From positions 62,001 through 126,000 of the forward strand of contig JADLFH010000040.1 of NCBI GenBank assembly GCA_020845705.1: a stretch of 64,000 nt of DNA, in the 5' to 3' direction. Below are positions 8,989 through 19,819 of this stretch, one piece after another. Source of the stretch: Microthrixaceae bacterium. Its GTDB lineage: Bacteria; Actinomycetota; Acidimicrobiia; Acidimicrobiales; Microtrichaceae. A program made the position numbers and the translations under genes. The first letter of the stretch is position 1. Each line of letters opens with the position of its first letter. The notes beneath the pieces are model-generated. The model searched no databases, was not told the DNA's origin, and worked only from the letters and a program-made list of their open reading frames with translations.

Positions 8989-9418
8989 GGTGAGCCCAAC
9001 ACGCCGGATCTCCCGCGTCGGTCCGAGATCGTCGCCAACTCAGCATCACGTCGACACCTGATTCGGATTCCTTCCGTGACGTGACCTGAAGGATGCGGGG
9101 CACCAGCCGCGCGCGCCTGGGGCTCTGCGGGTCGGGTGACTCCCATTGCGTGGCGCAGTCTGCGCTGCACGCACCGTGGTCGGCGGAGAAGTAGGTGAGC
9201 GACATCGCGGGCATCACTGCCAGGTTCGCCGCCTCCGCCGAATCCGCCGGCAGCTCGATCCACCCCTGGATCACCTCGCCGTCCCACTCCCAGACCGGGC
9301 GGACCACGTTGGTCGCGGGTAGGCCGCCAGGTGTCACCGTGGCCGCGACGCACCAACCGATCCGCCCCGCCAGCTTGACGAACTCCGGTGCGACAACGTG
9401 GAGATCCTGGGAATCCAT
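8951..9418 (-). CDS. Pyridoxamine 5'-phosphate oxidase-like split-barrel protein
   Basis: 155 residues from ATG 9418. The N-terminal half is a typical flavin/F420-binding split barrel: GRIGWCVAATVTPGGLPATNVVRPVWEW..., then MSLTYFSADHGACSADCATQWE. Relatives reduce or oxidise small molecules with FMN or F420, or bind them without catalysis. The last 50 residues do not look like the family, so the 3' end may have drifted or been replaced; no simple frameshift restores it. It is third in an operon with arsR and AHSA1 (4 bases after AHSA1) and overlaps the convergent secreted-protein gene by 38 bases. Confidence 0.65.
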   Translation of the reverse strand: MDSQDLHVVAPEFVKLAGRIGWCVAATVTPGGLPATNVVRPVWEWDGEVIQGWIELPADSAEAANLAVMPAMSLTYFSADHGACSADCATQWESPDPQSPRRARLVPRILQVTSRKESESGVDVMLSWRRSRTDAGDPACWAHLRTGWPWSAAGC

Positions 9419-9422
9419 CGAC

Positions 9423-9908
9423 TCAGGCCAACAAGGCGTCGATCTGGTTGATGGCCGACGATGCTCCCTCGACCACCCCCATCTCGAGAACCTTCCGAAG
9501 GCCCTCGACCGACTCGTACACGCTCTCGAATACGGCCTGGGTCCCGATATCGGTGGAGGCGAAGGTGTACAGGTTGCGGGAAACCGGCATGCCTTCGACC
9601 GGCGCAAACGTGTCATCCGCTGCAAACCCGTCGTCGAACGCGAACGACTTCGGTTCATCGACGGCCGTGAGAGCCCACCAGCCGTAGTACCTCTCGCCTT
9701 CCGGTGATGTCATGAAGTAGTGGGCGCGTCCGCCGGGGCGGAACTCGTGGGTGACGAAGGTGGCCGGGTGAGTGGGCGGTCCCCACACCCGCTCGAGTTG
9801 ACGGGGGTCCGCGTAGATCTGCCAGACACGCTCGGGCGGCGCCGCGAACTCGGCGCGGATGGTGAGTGTGAGAGCGTCGAGGTCACTGGTGACACCTGTT
9901 ACCGGCAC
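9423..9908 (-). CDS. SRPBCC/AHSA1-domain protein
   Basis: 161 residues forming one START-like helix-grip domain of the AHSA1 type (FAAPPERVWQIYADPRQLERVWGPPTHP near the N-terminus and YESVEGLRKVLEMGVVEG at the end). Such proteins bind small hydrophobic ligands in a deep pocket and are very often encoded beside an ArsR regulator, as here. The ligand is unknown. It starts 6 bases after the arsR stop and is clearly co-transcribed with it. Confidence 0.88.
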   Translation of the reverse strand: MPVTGVTSDLDALTLTIRAEFAAPPERVWQIYADPRQLERVWGPPTHPATFVTHEFRPGGRAHYFMTSPEGERYYGWWALTAVDEPKSFAFDDGFAADDTFAPVEGMPVSRNLYTFASTDIGTQAVFESVYESVEGLRKVLEMGVVEGASSAINQIDALLA

Positions 9909-9914
9909 GGGCTT

Positions 9915-10259
9915 CTACTCCTTGGTGATGTCTTCGGCGAGGAGGTCGTCGATGCGTGTGATACGGCCGCGCCAGAGTTCTTCGAGATCCGACAGCAGGG
10001 ACGCGACCGACCGCACCGCCCCGACCTCGCCGCGCGCGAGTTGCTCGCGGCCGCGCCTTCGTTTCGCTATCAGCCCCGCACGGTCCAGGACGGCGACGTG
10101 CTTTTGGACCGCGGCGAAGGACATGTCGTAGGCCGCCGCGAGCGCCGACACCGAGTGCTCGGCGACCAGCACTCGCCGGAGGATGTCACGGCGGGTTCGA
10201 TCTGCGAGCGCACCGAAGAGCGCATCGATGCGATCTTCCTCGATGGTCGCTGTTGCCAC
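9915..10259 (-). CDS. ArsR-family regulator
   Basis: 114 residues from GTG 10259. It has the ArsR winged helix: LFGALADRTRRDILRRVL, then helix-turn-helix SVSALAAAYDMSFAAVQKHVAVLDRAGLI and wing KRRRGREQL. No metal-binding cysteine motif is present, as in the ArsR regulators paired with AHSA1 proteins. An in-frame TTG at 10274 lies inside the operator, so the GTG is preferred. A strong inverted repeat ends 8 bases upstream, implying autorepression of the three-gene operon arsR-AHSA1-split barrel. Confidence 0.88.
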   Translation of the reverse strand: MATATIEEDRIDALFGALADRTRRDILRRVLVAEHSVSALAAAYDMSFAAVQKHVAVLDRAGLIAKRRRGREQLARGEVGAVRSVASLLSDLEELWRGRITRIDDLLAEDITKE

Positions 10260-10266
10260 ATGAACA

Positions 10267-10290
10267 ACATACAACCATTTGGTTGTATGT
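10267..10290. promoter_or_regulatory. Operator (inverted repeat) for the ArsR operon
   Basis: Two perfect 11-base arms, ACATACAACCA and TGGTTGTATGT, separated by TT. It lies 8 bases before the arsR GTG and touches the stop of the small upstream ORF. Size and symmetry fit an ArsR dimer site; the AT-rich arms stand out in this GC-rich DNA. Confidence 0.8.
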
Positions 10291-10469
10291 CAACCACCGG
10301 GAGAGCCGGTCGCAACGAAGGCGACCGCCGCGACCATCGCCAACACGATGGCTATCAACACGATCGCCGCCACCTGGTGGCGGATCGGTCGACGCCCCGG
10401 TTGCCGCATCGGTCCTGTTGCCCCGGCAGTGGCCTTCCGCTGCTCCGAGGGGCGTCCTCCACGAGACAT
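10290..10469 (-). CDS. Small single-span membrane protein (59 aa)
   Basis: An ATG at 10469 opens a 59-residue frame ending at 10290. It has a basic N-terminal part (RRPIRH near residue 27) and one hydrophobic helix of about 22 residues (VAAIVLIAIVLAMVAAVAFV), then GSPGG. The pattern of a charged head and a single span is convincing, but there is no known family. A GGTGGG stretch lies just before the ATG. Its stop codon touches the ArsR operator, so it sits immediately upstream of the arsR operon on the same strand. Confidence 0.5.
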   Translation of the reverse strand: MSRGGRPSEQRKATAGATGPMRQPGRRPIRHQVAAIVLIAIVLAMVAAVAFVATGSPGG

Positions 10470-10505
10470 CCCACCAGGGTAGGGGCCGGTAGCGTGCCGG
10501 CCGTC

Positions 10506-11489
10506 ATGTTCCTGATGCGCTTCGACCTACGGTCACCCGGCGCCGACGCCTCCCAGCGTGCAGCCCGGTACCGCACCGCTATCGAGATGTCCGCGTGGGC
10601 CGAGGAACGCGGTTGCGTCTCGGTCGTGTTGTCGGAGCACCACAGCTCCGAGGACGGCTATCTCGCCTCCCCCCTCACCCTCGCCGCCTCCATCGCGGCG
10701 GTCACCCGGAACGTACGGATCGTCGTCGCCGCGACTCTGCTGCCACTGCACGATCCGGTACGACTCGCCGAAGAGATCATCGCCCTGGACCACATCAGCG
10801 AAGGGCGCGTGCTGGTGGTGCTGGGTCTGGGCTACCGGCCCGAGGAGTACGAACTGGCCGGCCTCGACTACCGCCGTCGGGCGCGCCTGGCCGATGAACG
10901 ACTGGCAGAGCTCTTGGACGTTCTCGACACGGCAGGGGACACATCCGCGTGGCCACGGGTCACCCCCGCGCCGTTCTCACCGCCACGACGACGGCTCGCG
11001 TGGGGTGGCCGCAGCATCGCCGCGGCTCGTCGCGCGGGACGCTTCGGCATCGGGTTCTTCGCCCAGACCGACGGTGCCGGCCTGGCAGAGGCATACGAGC
11101 AGGCGGCGACCGAAGCCGGACACACCCCGGGCCTGTGCCTACTGCCGCCACCGGAGATGCCGCTCATCGTCTTCGTCAACGACGACCTCGACGAAGGCTG
11201 GAACGACGTGGGCGAGGCGATGGCGCTCGACGCCCGCGGCTACTACGAGTGGAGCTCGGTGGCCGGAACAGCGGAGCGGACCGCCAGCTTCTCGAAAGCG
11301 TCCGATGTCGAGTCTCTGCGGGCCGCCAACGGCGCCCATCGCGTGGTGAGCGCCACGCAAGCGAAGCAGTTGGTGGCGGAGTACTTCGTGCTGGGGCTCC
11401 ATCCCCTCTGCGGCGGCCTCGACCCGCAGCTCGCATGGGAGTACCTCCGTCGCGCCGCCGATGCAGTGGGCCCGCCACGGTTCGGTTGA
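10506..11489 (+). CDS. LLM-class flavin-dependent oxidoreductase
   Basis: 327-residue TIM-barrel protein of the luciferase-like monooxygenase family (EERGCVSVVLSEHHSSEDGYLASPLTLAAS; LAEEIIALDHISEGRVLVVLGLGYRPEEY). In organisms that make F420 many members use F420 rather than FMN; cofD and cofE lie about 25 kb away. The substrate is not visible. The ATG at 10506 fits the usual start of the barrel, and a TAGCGT box lies 10 bases before it. The frame is open far upstream, but that part is unrelated. Confidence 0.86.
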   Translation: MFLMRFDLRSPGADASQRAARYRTAIEMSAWAEERGCVSVVLSEHHSSEDGYLASPLTLAASIAAVTRNVRIVVAATLLPLHDPVRLAEEIIALDHISEGRVLVVLGLGYRPEEYELAGLDYRRRARLADERLAELLDVLDTAGDTSAWPRVTPAPFSPPRRRLAWGGRSIAAARRAGRFGIGFFAQTDGAGLAEAYEQAATEAGHTPGLCLLPPPEMPLIVFVNDDLDEGWNDVGEAMALDARGYYEWSSVAGTAERTASFSKASDVESLRAANGAHRVVSATQAKQLVAEYFVLGLHPLCGGLDPQLAWEYLRRAADAVGPPRFG

Positions 11490-11528
11490 TCCCCACCCGG
11501 GAAGTCCAGGTCTGTTCGACCGCCAACC

Positions 11529-11574
11529 TGCGTAGGAATCCGTCGCTGGAGGACGAATCCGTACGCAAGTTCGG
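11529..11574. repeat. Dispersed hairpin element, copy A
   Basis: Imperfect inverted repeat whose arms TGCGTAGGAATCCGTC and GACGAATCCGTACGCA pair at 13 of 16 positions, followed by AGTTCGG. A 45-base stretch matches copy B (41197-41249, opposite strand) at 38 positions. Copy A lies between the convergent LLM gene and prfB, 12 bases beyond the prfB stop. Confidence 0.65.
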
Positions 11575-11585
11575 AAGGGGCGCCG

Positions 11586-12689
11586 TCAGCCGGCGGCACG
11601 TTCCCAGCGGAGGTAGCCCTCCATGAGCGGGTCCAGGTCGCCGTCCAACACAGCATCCACGTTGCCGATCTCCACCGACGAGCGCAGGTCCTTCACCTGC
11701 TGGTACGGCTGGAGCACGTAGCTGCGGATCTGGCTGCCGAAGTCCACGGCACGCTGCTCGCCTGCGATCTCGGCCAGCTTCTGCGCGTGCTTCTGCCGCT
11801 CCACCTCCAACAGCTTCGCCTTGAGCACCGTCATCGCCCGGTCCTTGTTCTGATGCTGTGACCGTTCGTTCTGACATGACGACACGATCCCGGTGGGCAG
11901 GTGGGTGATGCGGACCGCCGAGTCGGTCACGTTCACGTGCTGGCCGCCGGCGCCCGACGAGCGGTAGGTGTCGATCCGCAGGTCCTTGTCGTCGATCTCG
12001 ATCTGGTCGTCCACGTCGTCGAGCAGCGGCGTCACGTGAATCGAGGCGAAGCTGGTCTGACGGCGGGCGTTGTTGTCGAACGGCGAAATCCGCACCAGCC
12101 GGTGCACACCGTGCTCGGAACGCAGGTAGCCGTACGCGTAGCGGCCCTTGATGATGAAGGTGGCCGACGACAACCCGGCCTCGGTGCCGGCGGTGGCCTC
12201 GTCCAACTCCACCTCGAAGCCCTTGTCCTCGGCCCAGCGGCTGTACATGCGCACCAGCATCTCGGCCCAGTCCTGAGCGTCGGTGCCACCGGCGCCGGAG
12301 TTCACCTCGCAGATGGCGTCGAGCTCGTCGTACTCACCGGTGAACAGCGCCCGCAGTTCCAGCTCGTCGAGGTCGGCTGCGATCGCGGCGATGGCCGCGG
12401 CGATCTCGGGTTCCTGGGATTCGTCGCCCTCCTCGCGCGCCAACTCGGCGAGTGTCGCCGCATCCTCCACGCTCGACGACAGTCGCCCGTAGAGGCTCAG
12501 ATCGTCTTCGACCGCCGCGAACTCGCGTTGGACCGCCTGCGCTGCTGCGGGATCGTCCCACAGGTCCGGCCGCGCCATCTCGGTCTCGAGTTGAGGACGA
12601 CGTGCCCGCAGCTCGTCGATCCGAAGGTACTGGTGAGCTTCTTGGACACGCCGGGACAGCTCGCCCAACGCCGTGGAGAAGTCCTGCAT
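11586..12689 (-). CDS. prfB: Peptide chain release factor 2
   Basis: 367 residues. RF2 reads UGA and UAA stops and triggers peptide release. The stop-recognition tripeptide SPF is at 202-204 and the catalytic GGQ at 248-250 within SSGAGGQHVN. The programmed +1 frameshift that many bacteria have near codon 25 is absent: the frame runs straight through the matching place (HQYLRIDELR). It abuts secA: the secA stop ends one base before the prfB ATG, so translational coupling is likely. Confidence 0.96.
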   Translation of the reverse strand: MQDFSTALGELSRRVQEAHQYLRIDELRARRPQLETEMARPDLWDDPAAAQAVQREFAAVEDDLSLYGRLSSSVEDAATLAELAREEGDESQEPEIAAAIAAIAADLDELELRALFTGEYDELDAICEVNSGAGGTDAQDWAEMLVRMYSRWAEDKGFEVELDEATAGTEAGLSSATFIIKGRYAYGYLRSEHGVHRLVRISPFDNNARRQTSFASIHVTPLLDDVDDQIEIDDKDLRIDTYRSSGAGGQHVNVTDSAVRITHLPTGIVSSCQNERSQHQNKDRAMTVLKAKLLEVERQKHAQKLAEIAGEQRAVDFGSQIRSYVLQPYQQVKDLRSSVEIGNVDAVLDGDLDPLMEGYLRWERAAG

Positions 12690-15395
<2,706 letters not shown>

Positions 15396-15405
15396 AGGTC
15401 CGCTC

Positions 15406-15411
15406 AGCCTA
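15406..15411 (-). promoter_or_regulatory. -10 box for secA
   Basis: TAGGCT on the minus strand, 10 bases before the secA ATG. The same hexamer precedes ftsH and pabB at 6 bases. Confidence 0.45.
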
Positions 15412-15451
15412 TCGGCGGGCGATCACCGGACCTCCGCCACGCCCACCCCTG

Positions 15452-15507
15452 CCCGTTCTGTGATGCGAGACACGACGCAAACGTCGTGTCTCGCATCACA
15501 GAACGGG
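15452..15507. repeat. 26-bp perfect palindrome with 4-base loop
   Basis: Arms at 15452-15477 and 15482-15507 are perfect reverse complements over 26 bases (the left arm starts CCCGTTCTGTGATGCGAGAC), with loop CAAA. It lies between secA and the end of hpf. As RNA it would form a very stable hairpin downstream of hpf, but no T-run follows, so ordinary intrinsic termination is uncertain. Confidence 0.85.
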
Positions 15508-15571
15508 GGGGTGGGGGGGGTGGGGGGGGTGGGGGGGTTGGGGGGGTGGGGGGGGTTGGGGGGGTGGGGGG
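15505..15571. repeat. Eight-run G tract (G-quadruplex-type microsatellite)
   Basis: Eight runs of 6-8 G separated by single T or TT: G7 T G8 T G8 T G7 TT G7 T G8 TT G7 T G6. It directly abuts the hpf stop codon and overlaps the right arm of the palindrome. The G strand is the hpf template strand, so the hpf transcript would carry C runs. Such tracts slip easily, so exact lengths may be unreliable. Confidence 0.85.
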
Positions 15572-16189
15572 TCAGGCGGTCTCGTCGATCAGGCCGATGT
15601 CGCCGTCTTCACGCCGGTACACCACAGCGGCCCGTCCAGTGTCCGCGTTGGTGAAGAAGTAGAAGTCGTGGCTGACCAAGTCCATCCGCAGTGCCGCCTC
15701 CTCGGGAACCAGCACCAGCTTCTCCACCTGCTTCATCTTCACGATGCGGTATTCGGATGCGTCGGAACCGGCGGCGACGGTCTCGCCTGTTGCGGTGAGG
15801 GCTTCGGGCTCCTCGGGAAGAAGGTCTACGGGCAGCTCGCTTGGAGTCTGCGCCCACATCTTCGCCTTGGAGTGGTCGCGGTGGGAGGGCTTGCGGGCGA
15901 GTCGGGTCTTGAGCTTGTGCAGCTTGTTCTCCAACTTGGCGACCGCCCTGTCGACAGCGGTGAGCTGGTCGGGCCCGTTGGCAGTACAGCGCACGTGATG
16001 CCCGTGTCCTTCGAGCGTGACCTCACACACCTCCTTGTCGACGATCCGCGGATTGCGCTCCGCTGAGAAGTGGACGTGGGCCGAATCCATCCCCGGTAGG
16101 TACTTCGCGAGCCGGTCGATCTTCTCGACGATCAGGTCGCGGTCACGGTCGGGAAGAGAGGTATGGCGTGCACTCACTCGGATCTGCAA
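15572..16189 (-). CDS. hpf: Ribosome hibernation promoting factor, long form
   Basis: 205 residues from TTG 16189. The N-terminal HPF/YfiA domain (about 1-105; MQIRVSARHTSLPDRDRDLIVEKIDRL as the opening, HVRCTANGPDQLTAVDRAVAKLENKL) binds the 30S decoding region. A linker of about 35 residues leads to the C-terminal dimerisation domain (about 145-205; EYRIVKMKQVEKLVLVPEEA, DFYFFTNADTGRAAVVYRR), which joins 70S ribosomes into 100S dimers. The TTG start is chosen because it begins the conserved domain and has AAGGAG 6 bases before it. It overlaps the end of comF by 47 bases. Confidence 0.94.
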   Translation of the reverse strand: MQIRVSARHTSLPDRDRDLIVEKIDRLAKYLPGMDSAHVHFSAERNPRIVDKEVCEVTLEGHGHHVRCTANGPDQLTAVDRAVAKLENKLHKLKTRLARKPSHRDHSKAKMWAQTPSELPVDLLPEEPEALTATGETVAAGSDASEYRIVKMKQVEKLVLVPEEAALRMDLVSHDFYFFTNADTGRAAVVYRREDGDIGLIDETA

Positions 16190-16871
16190 CAGGATCTCCT
16201 TTGGTGCCGTGGCAAGGTGGGTTTGTGGAGGGATGGTAGACGCCCGGGAGGCGCTTGGGGTCCGGTGTGACCGCGAGCGTTGCCGCCACGATCCGCTCTG
16301 CACCGCCGCAGCGGAGCGCCATTGCGCCCGTCCGCAGCGAGGAGCCGGTGGTGCGGACGTCGTCGATCAGCACGACTGTGGTGGGCGCCGGGGCGCATCC
16401 GGCAATTGCGGGGCCCGCCAAGCGGGTCGCGCGGTCCAAGCCGAGCTGTGAGTGACCGTCGGTGCGCCGCAGGAGACACCGCCGGGGTAGGCCAAGGACC
16501 GCCGCCACCCGCGCCGCGATGAGCTCCCCCTGGTCGACGCCCCGGCGGCGACGGTTGGCCGCCAACGCCGGCACCCAGGTGACCGCGGCGTTCCCCGACC
16601 CGGCAAGCTCCGCTCCGAGTCGACCGGCGACCAGTCGGCCCAGAGCGTCGGCGAAGAGCGTCAACACCTCGCGGTGGTGACGGAACTTCGCCCCCTGGAT
16701 TGCCGTCGCCGCCACGCCTTCGTAGCTGAGCAGGGCGAAGGCCTCGTCGACACCCGGTGGCGACACCAAGGGCACAGCCGGGCGGAGCTGCGCGCGGCAG
16801 TCCGCGCACAAGACGTGGCCGACACGGCCACAGCCGCAGCAGGTGGGGGGCACCAACACTCCCCCCACCAT
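16143..16871 (-). CDS. comF: ComF-family phosphoribosyltransferase-like protein
   Basis: 242 residues. An N-terminal zinc-knuckle (CCGCGRVGHVLCADC, about 11-25) is followed by a phosphoribosyltransferase fold with the PRPP loop TVVLIDDVRTTGSSL near residue 170. ComF proteins aid uptake or processing of transforming DNA in competent bacteria; in actinobacteria the role is unclear. The gene lies between ahcY and hpf, and its 3' end runs 47 bases into hpf, so hpf can be translated from the same mRNA. The last 35 residues look non-conserved. Confidence 0.85.
   Translation of the reverse strand: MVGGVLVPPTCCGCGRVGHVLCADCRAQLRPAVPLVSPPGVDEAFALLSYEGVAATAIQGAKFRHHREVLTLFADALGRLVAGRLGAELAGSGNAAVTWVPALAANRRRRGVDQGELIAARVAAVLGLPRRCLLRRTDGHSQLGLDRATRLAGPAIAGCAPAPTTVVLIDDVRTTGSSLRTGAMALRCGGAERIVAATLAVTPDPKRLPGVYHPSTNPPCHGTKGDPVADPSECTPYLSSRP
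16196..16201 (-). promoter_or_regulatory. Shine-Dalgarno site deciding the hpf TTG start
   Basis: AAGGAG on the minus strand, 6 bases before TTG 16189. This is one of the few strong ribosome-binding sites in the window and it lies inside the comF coding region. Confidence 0.75.
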
Positions 16872-16906
16872 AGGAACGCCCTACGACAACGAAGCTTGGG
16901 CCGCCC

Positions 16907-18352
16907 TCAGTAGCGGTAGTGCTCCGGCTTGTAGGGGCCACCGACCGCCACGCCGATGTAGTCGGCCTGGTCCTTGGTCAGCTCGGTCAGCCGCACCCCG
17001 AGCGCGTCGAGGTGCAGCCGAGCCACCTTCTCGTCGAGGACCTTCGGCAAGGTGTAGACGCCGAGGGGGTAGTCCGCGGTCTTGGTGAACAGTTCGATCT
17101 GGGCGATCGTCTGGTTCGTGAAGCTGTTGGACATCACGAAGCTCGGATGGCCCGTGGCACAACCCAGGTTCAATAGGCGCCCTTCGGCCAGGATGATCAC
17201 CGAGTGCCCGTCGGGGAAGACGAACTCGTCCACCTGCGGCTTGATGTTCACGCGCCGGACGTCGCTCATCCGGGCGATACCGGCCATGTCGATCTCGTTG
17301 TCGAAGTGACCGATGTTGCCGACGATGGCCTGGTGCTTCATCCGTGCCATGTGCTCGGCCGAGATGATGTTGAAGTTGCCAGTGGTGGTGATGAAGATGT
17401 CGGCGGTCTCCACCACGTCCTCCAGGCGGAGAACCTGATAGCCCTCCATCGCCGCCTGGAGCGCGCAGATGGGGTCGATCTCGGTGACGATCACCCGCGC
17501 CCCTTGGCCGCGCAACGACGCCGCGCAGCCCTTGCCCACGTCGCCGTAGCCGCACACCACGGCGACCTTGCCGCCGATCATCACGTCGGTGGCCCGGTTG
17601 ATGCCGTCGATGAGGCTGTGGCGACAGCCGTAGAGGTTGTCGAACTTCGACTTGGTGACCGAGTCGTTCACGTTGATCGCCGGGAACAGCAGCGTGCCGG
17701 CTTCCATCATCTGGTAGAGCCGATGCACGCCGGTGGTGGTCTCCTCAGTGACGCCCTTGATGCCCTTGCCCACCTCGGTCCAGCGGTTCGGCTCCTTGGC
17801 CAGCGAGTTGCGCAGGAGATCCAGGACCACCTTCCATTCCTCGGAATCCGACTCGGTTGCCTCCGGCACCGCTCCGGCTGCTTCGTACTCGGCACCCTTG
17901 TGGACCAACATCGTGGCGTCGCCGCCGTCGTCGAGGATCATGTTGGGGCCACCGCCATCGGGCCAGCGCAGCGCCTGGTCGGTACACCACCAGTACTCCT
18001 CGAGGGTCTCGCCCTTCCAGGCGTAGACGGGCACGCCGCCGGGAGCATCGACGCTGCCTTCGGGACCGACCACCACGGCCGCGGCCGCGTGGTCCTGGGT
18101 GGAGAAGATGTTGCAGCTCACCCAGCGCACATCGGCCCCCAGGTGGACGAGGGTCTCGATGAGAACCGCCGTCTGGACGGTCATGTGCAGCGAGCCCATG
18201 ATGCGTGCGCCCTTGAGTGGCTGGGCGTCGTAGAACTCGGCTCTGGTGGCCATCAGGCCGGGCATCTCGTGCTCGGCGAGTTGGATCTCCTTGCGGCCGA
18301 AGCCGGCCAGGGAAAGGTCTGCGACCTTGAAGTCGTCGGGGTTCATGGACAT
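16907..18352 (-). CDS. ahcY: Adenosylhomocysteinase
   Basis: 481 residues, the length of bacterial SAH hydrolases with the usual insertion. The enzyme splits S-adenosylhomocysteine to adenosine and homocysteine, clearing the inhibitor made by methyltransferases. NAD-binding motif [27 protein letters not shown]-like sequence is near residue 265; conserved [16 protein letters not shown] and the C-terminal PEHYRY are present. The neighbours are comF downstream and the phosphosugar isomerase upstream. About 145 bases separate it from the upstream gene, with no recognisable SAH riboswitch. Confidence 0.96.
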   Translation of the reverse strand: MSMNPDDFKVADLSLAGFGRKEIQLAEHEMPGLMATRAEFYDAQPLKGARIMGSLHMTVQTAVLIETLVHLGADVRWVSCNIFSTQDHAAAAVVVGPEGSVDAPGGVPVYAWKGETLEEYWWCTDQALRWPDGGGPNMILDDGGDATMLVHKGAEYEAAGAVPEATESDSEEWKVVLDLLRNSLAKEPNRWTEVGKGIKGVTEETTTGVHRLYQMMEAGTLLFPAINVNDSVTKSKFDNLYGCRHSLIDGINRATDVMIGGKVAVVCGYGDVGKGCAASLRGQGARVIVTEIDPICALQAAMEGYQVLRLEDVVETADIFITTTGNFNIISAEHMARMKHQAIVGNIGHFDNEIDMAGIARMSDVRRVNIKPQVDEFVFPDGHSVIILAEGRLLNLGCATGHPSFVMSNSFTNQTIAQIELFTKTADYPLGVYTLPKVLDEKVARLHLDALGVRLTELTKDQADYIGVAVGGPYKPEHYRY

Positions 18353-18498
18353 GCGCGCTCCCGCGTGTGATCAGAGTTGAACGTGAGTGGGTCGCGGGCT
18401 GGGGCCAACAGGCTCCGGTTCAACGGCAGCTCGCAGTCGGCCAAGTGTAGAACGGCAGGCCGTGGGTTGCCCGGCGACGCGCCTCAGGCGATGGTCGC

Positions 18499-19551
18499 TC
18501 AAGAACGCAGATGGTCCTTGATGTAGTCGAGAACGGGTACGGGACCCGGGTCGATGCCGGCCTGAGCGGCCGCCTCCAGCGTCACGAAGTCGCCGACCAT
18601 GACCAGGTCGAGCATCTGCGCCAGGTATCCCTTGCCTTCGGCCTCAACCGTGTGCACGTCGGCCACGACCTCCTCGCAGATCTCCTCCACCAGTTCGAAA
18701 CGACGCCGGGTCTGGGGGTGTTCGGTCCCGTGTCGCAACAACACCATCGAGAACACCTGACGGGTTACATCGCCGTGCTGGCCCCATCCGCAGATCTCGT
18801 TGTGGGTCAGCTCCGGTATGCGGTTTGCGAAGGCAGCGACCTTGGCGTTCTCGTTGAACTGGGCCTTCCAGCGCAATGCCGCCACCTCGCCGATCAGCCC
18901 GCCGCCGTAGATGACGGGGATGGTGCGGCCGATGCGTCTGGCAAGCACCGCCGCCTCGGAACCCACAACGTCGAGGGCCGCGGCCCGCTCGTCGAGGTGC
19001 TCGGCCGCGGCTGCGATCTGGTTGGAGATCCCCGGCAACAACCCGAGCCGCTCCAGCACCACCAGCGGTGGGATCGACACCGCTCCGATACCTGCTCGGG
19101 GCATGGGAATGGACGTGTCGATGGGCACCTGGGCCACACCATGGCGTTGCGCGAGCGCCCCCAACTCGCCGCCCGAGGTGATCATGACGACCCGCGCCCC
19201 ACGCGAGATCGCGTCTTCCGCCACCTGGACGGTCTCCTCGGTGTTGCCCGAGAACGACACGCAGAAGACCAGGGTGTCGGGACCGACGAAGTGGGGGATC
19301 TCATAGCCCTTGGGGACGATGACGGGGATGTCGAGGACCGGACCACAAACCGCGGCGGTCAGGTCGCCGCCGATTCCGCTGCCACCCATACCCGCCACGA
19401 CCACCGAGGTGATCCCCTCGGCGGAGGGAAGCCTCTCGACCGAGTGTGCCGCCGCGGCTGCGATGCGGACCTGGTTGCCAAGCGAGGACGCCGCGGCGAA
19501 CATCCCGAGCGAGTCGAGCCGGGTTGGGGCCTCAGCCCTCGCGGAGGTCAC
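18499..19551 (-). CDS. Bifunctional phosphoglucose/phosphomannose isomerase-like SIS protein
   Basis: 350 residues from GTG 19551. Two SIS domains: the first begins with VVVAGMGGSGIGGDL (about 49-64) and SFSGNTEETVQ (about 95); the C-terminal PGI/PMI-type domain contains KAQFNENAKVAAFANRIPELTHNEICGW with the conserved E and H. The family interconverts fructose-6-phosphate with glucose- or mannose-6-phosphate. Next to manB, a role in mannose-6-phosphate supply is likely. The GTG overlaps the Trm112 stop as GTGA, so the two are coupled. Confidence 0.85.
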   Translation of the reverse strand: MTSARAEAPTRLDSLGMFAAASSLGNQVRIAAAAAHSVERLPSAEGITSVVVAGMGGSGIGGDLTAAVCGPVLDIPVIVPKGYEIPHFVGPDTLVFCVSFSGNTEETVQVAEDAISRGARVVMITSGGELGALAQRHGVAQVPIDTSIPMPRAGIGAVSIPPLVVLERLGLLPGISNQIAAAAEHLDERAAALDVVGSEAAVLARRIGRTIPVIYGGGLIGEVAALRWKAQFNENAKVAAFANRIPELTHNEICGWGQHGDVTRQVFSMVLLRHGTEHPQTRRRFELVEEICEEVVADVHTVEAEGKGYLAQMLDLVMVGDFVTLEAAAQAGIDPGPVPVLDYIKDHLRS

Positions 19552-19790
19552 TCGGCGTCGAAGTTGGGGCCGATCCCTTCGGCCTCGGCCTTCGCCATGA
19601 GCTTGTCGTGGTCGGCTTCGCTCAGGTTGGTGGCCTCGTCGATCAGCATCACCGGGATGCCGTCGCGGATCGCATAGCTGCGCCGCAGCCGGGGGTTGTA
19701 CAAGATGTCGTCGCTCTCGAAGTACCACAGCGGGCCTTTGTCCTCGGGGCAGGCCAGGTACTCGAGCAGGGTGGAATCGGAAAGGGCCAT
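19548..19790 (-). CDS. Trm112-like small protein
   Basis: 80 residues from ATG 19790. Matches the Trm112/YcaR family (LLEYLACPEDKGPLWYF, then YNPRLRRSYAIRDGIPVMLIDEA), although only one cysteine of the zinc knuckle is present. In eukaryotes and archaea Trm112 activates methyltransferases; in bacteria the role is unclear. It is wedged between manB and the SIS isomerase in a tight operon, and the longer upstream reading frame is spurious. Confidence 0.85.
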   Translation of the reverse strand: MALSDSTLLEYLACPEDKGPLWYFESDDILYNPRLRRSYAIRDGIPVMLIDEATNLSEADHDKLMAKAEAEGIGPNFDAE

Positions 19791-19819
19791 CGGCCCGAAA
19801 GGGTAGTGCCTTGCGGCTC

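Noticed and set aside
18353-18498. Possible SAH riboswitch before ahcY
   Set aside because: The conserved SAH-riboswitch core was not found; only ordinary GC-rich sequence and a weak TACACT box.
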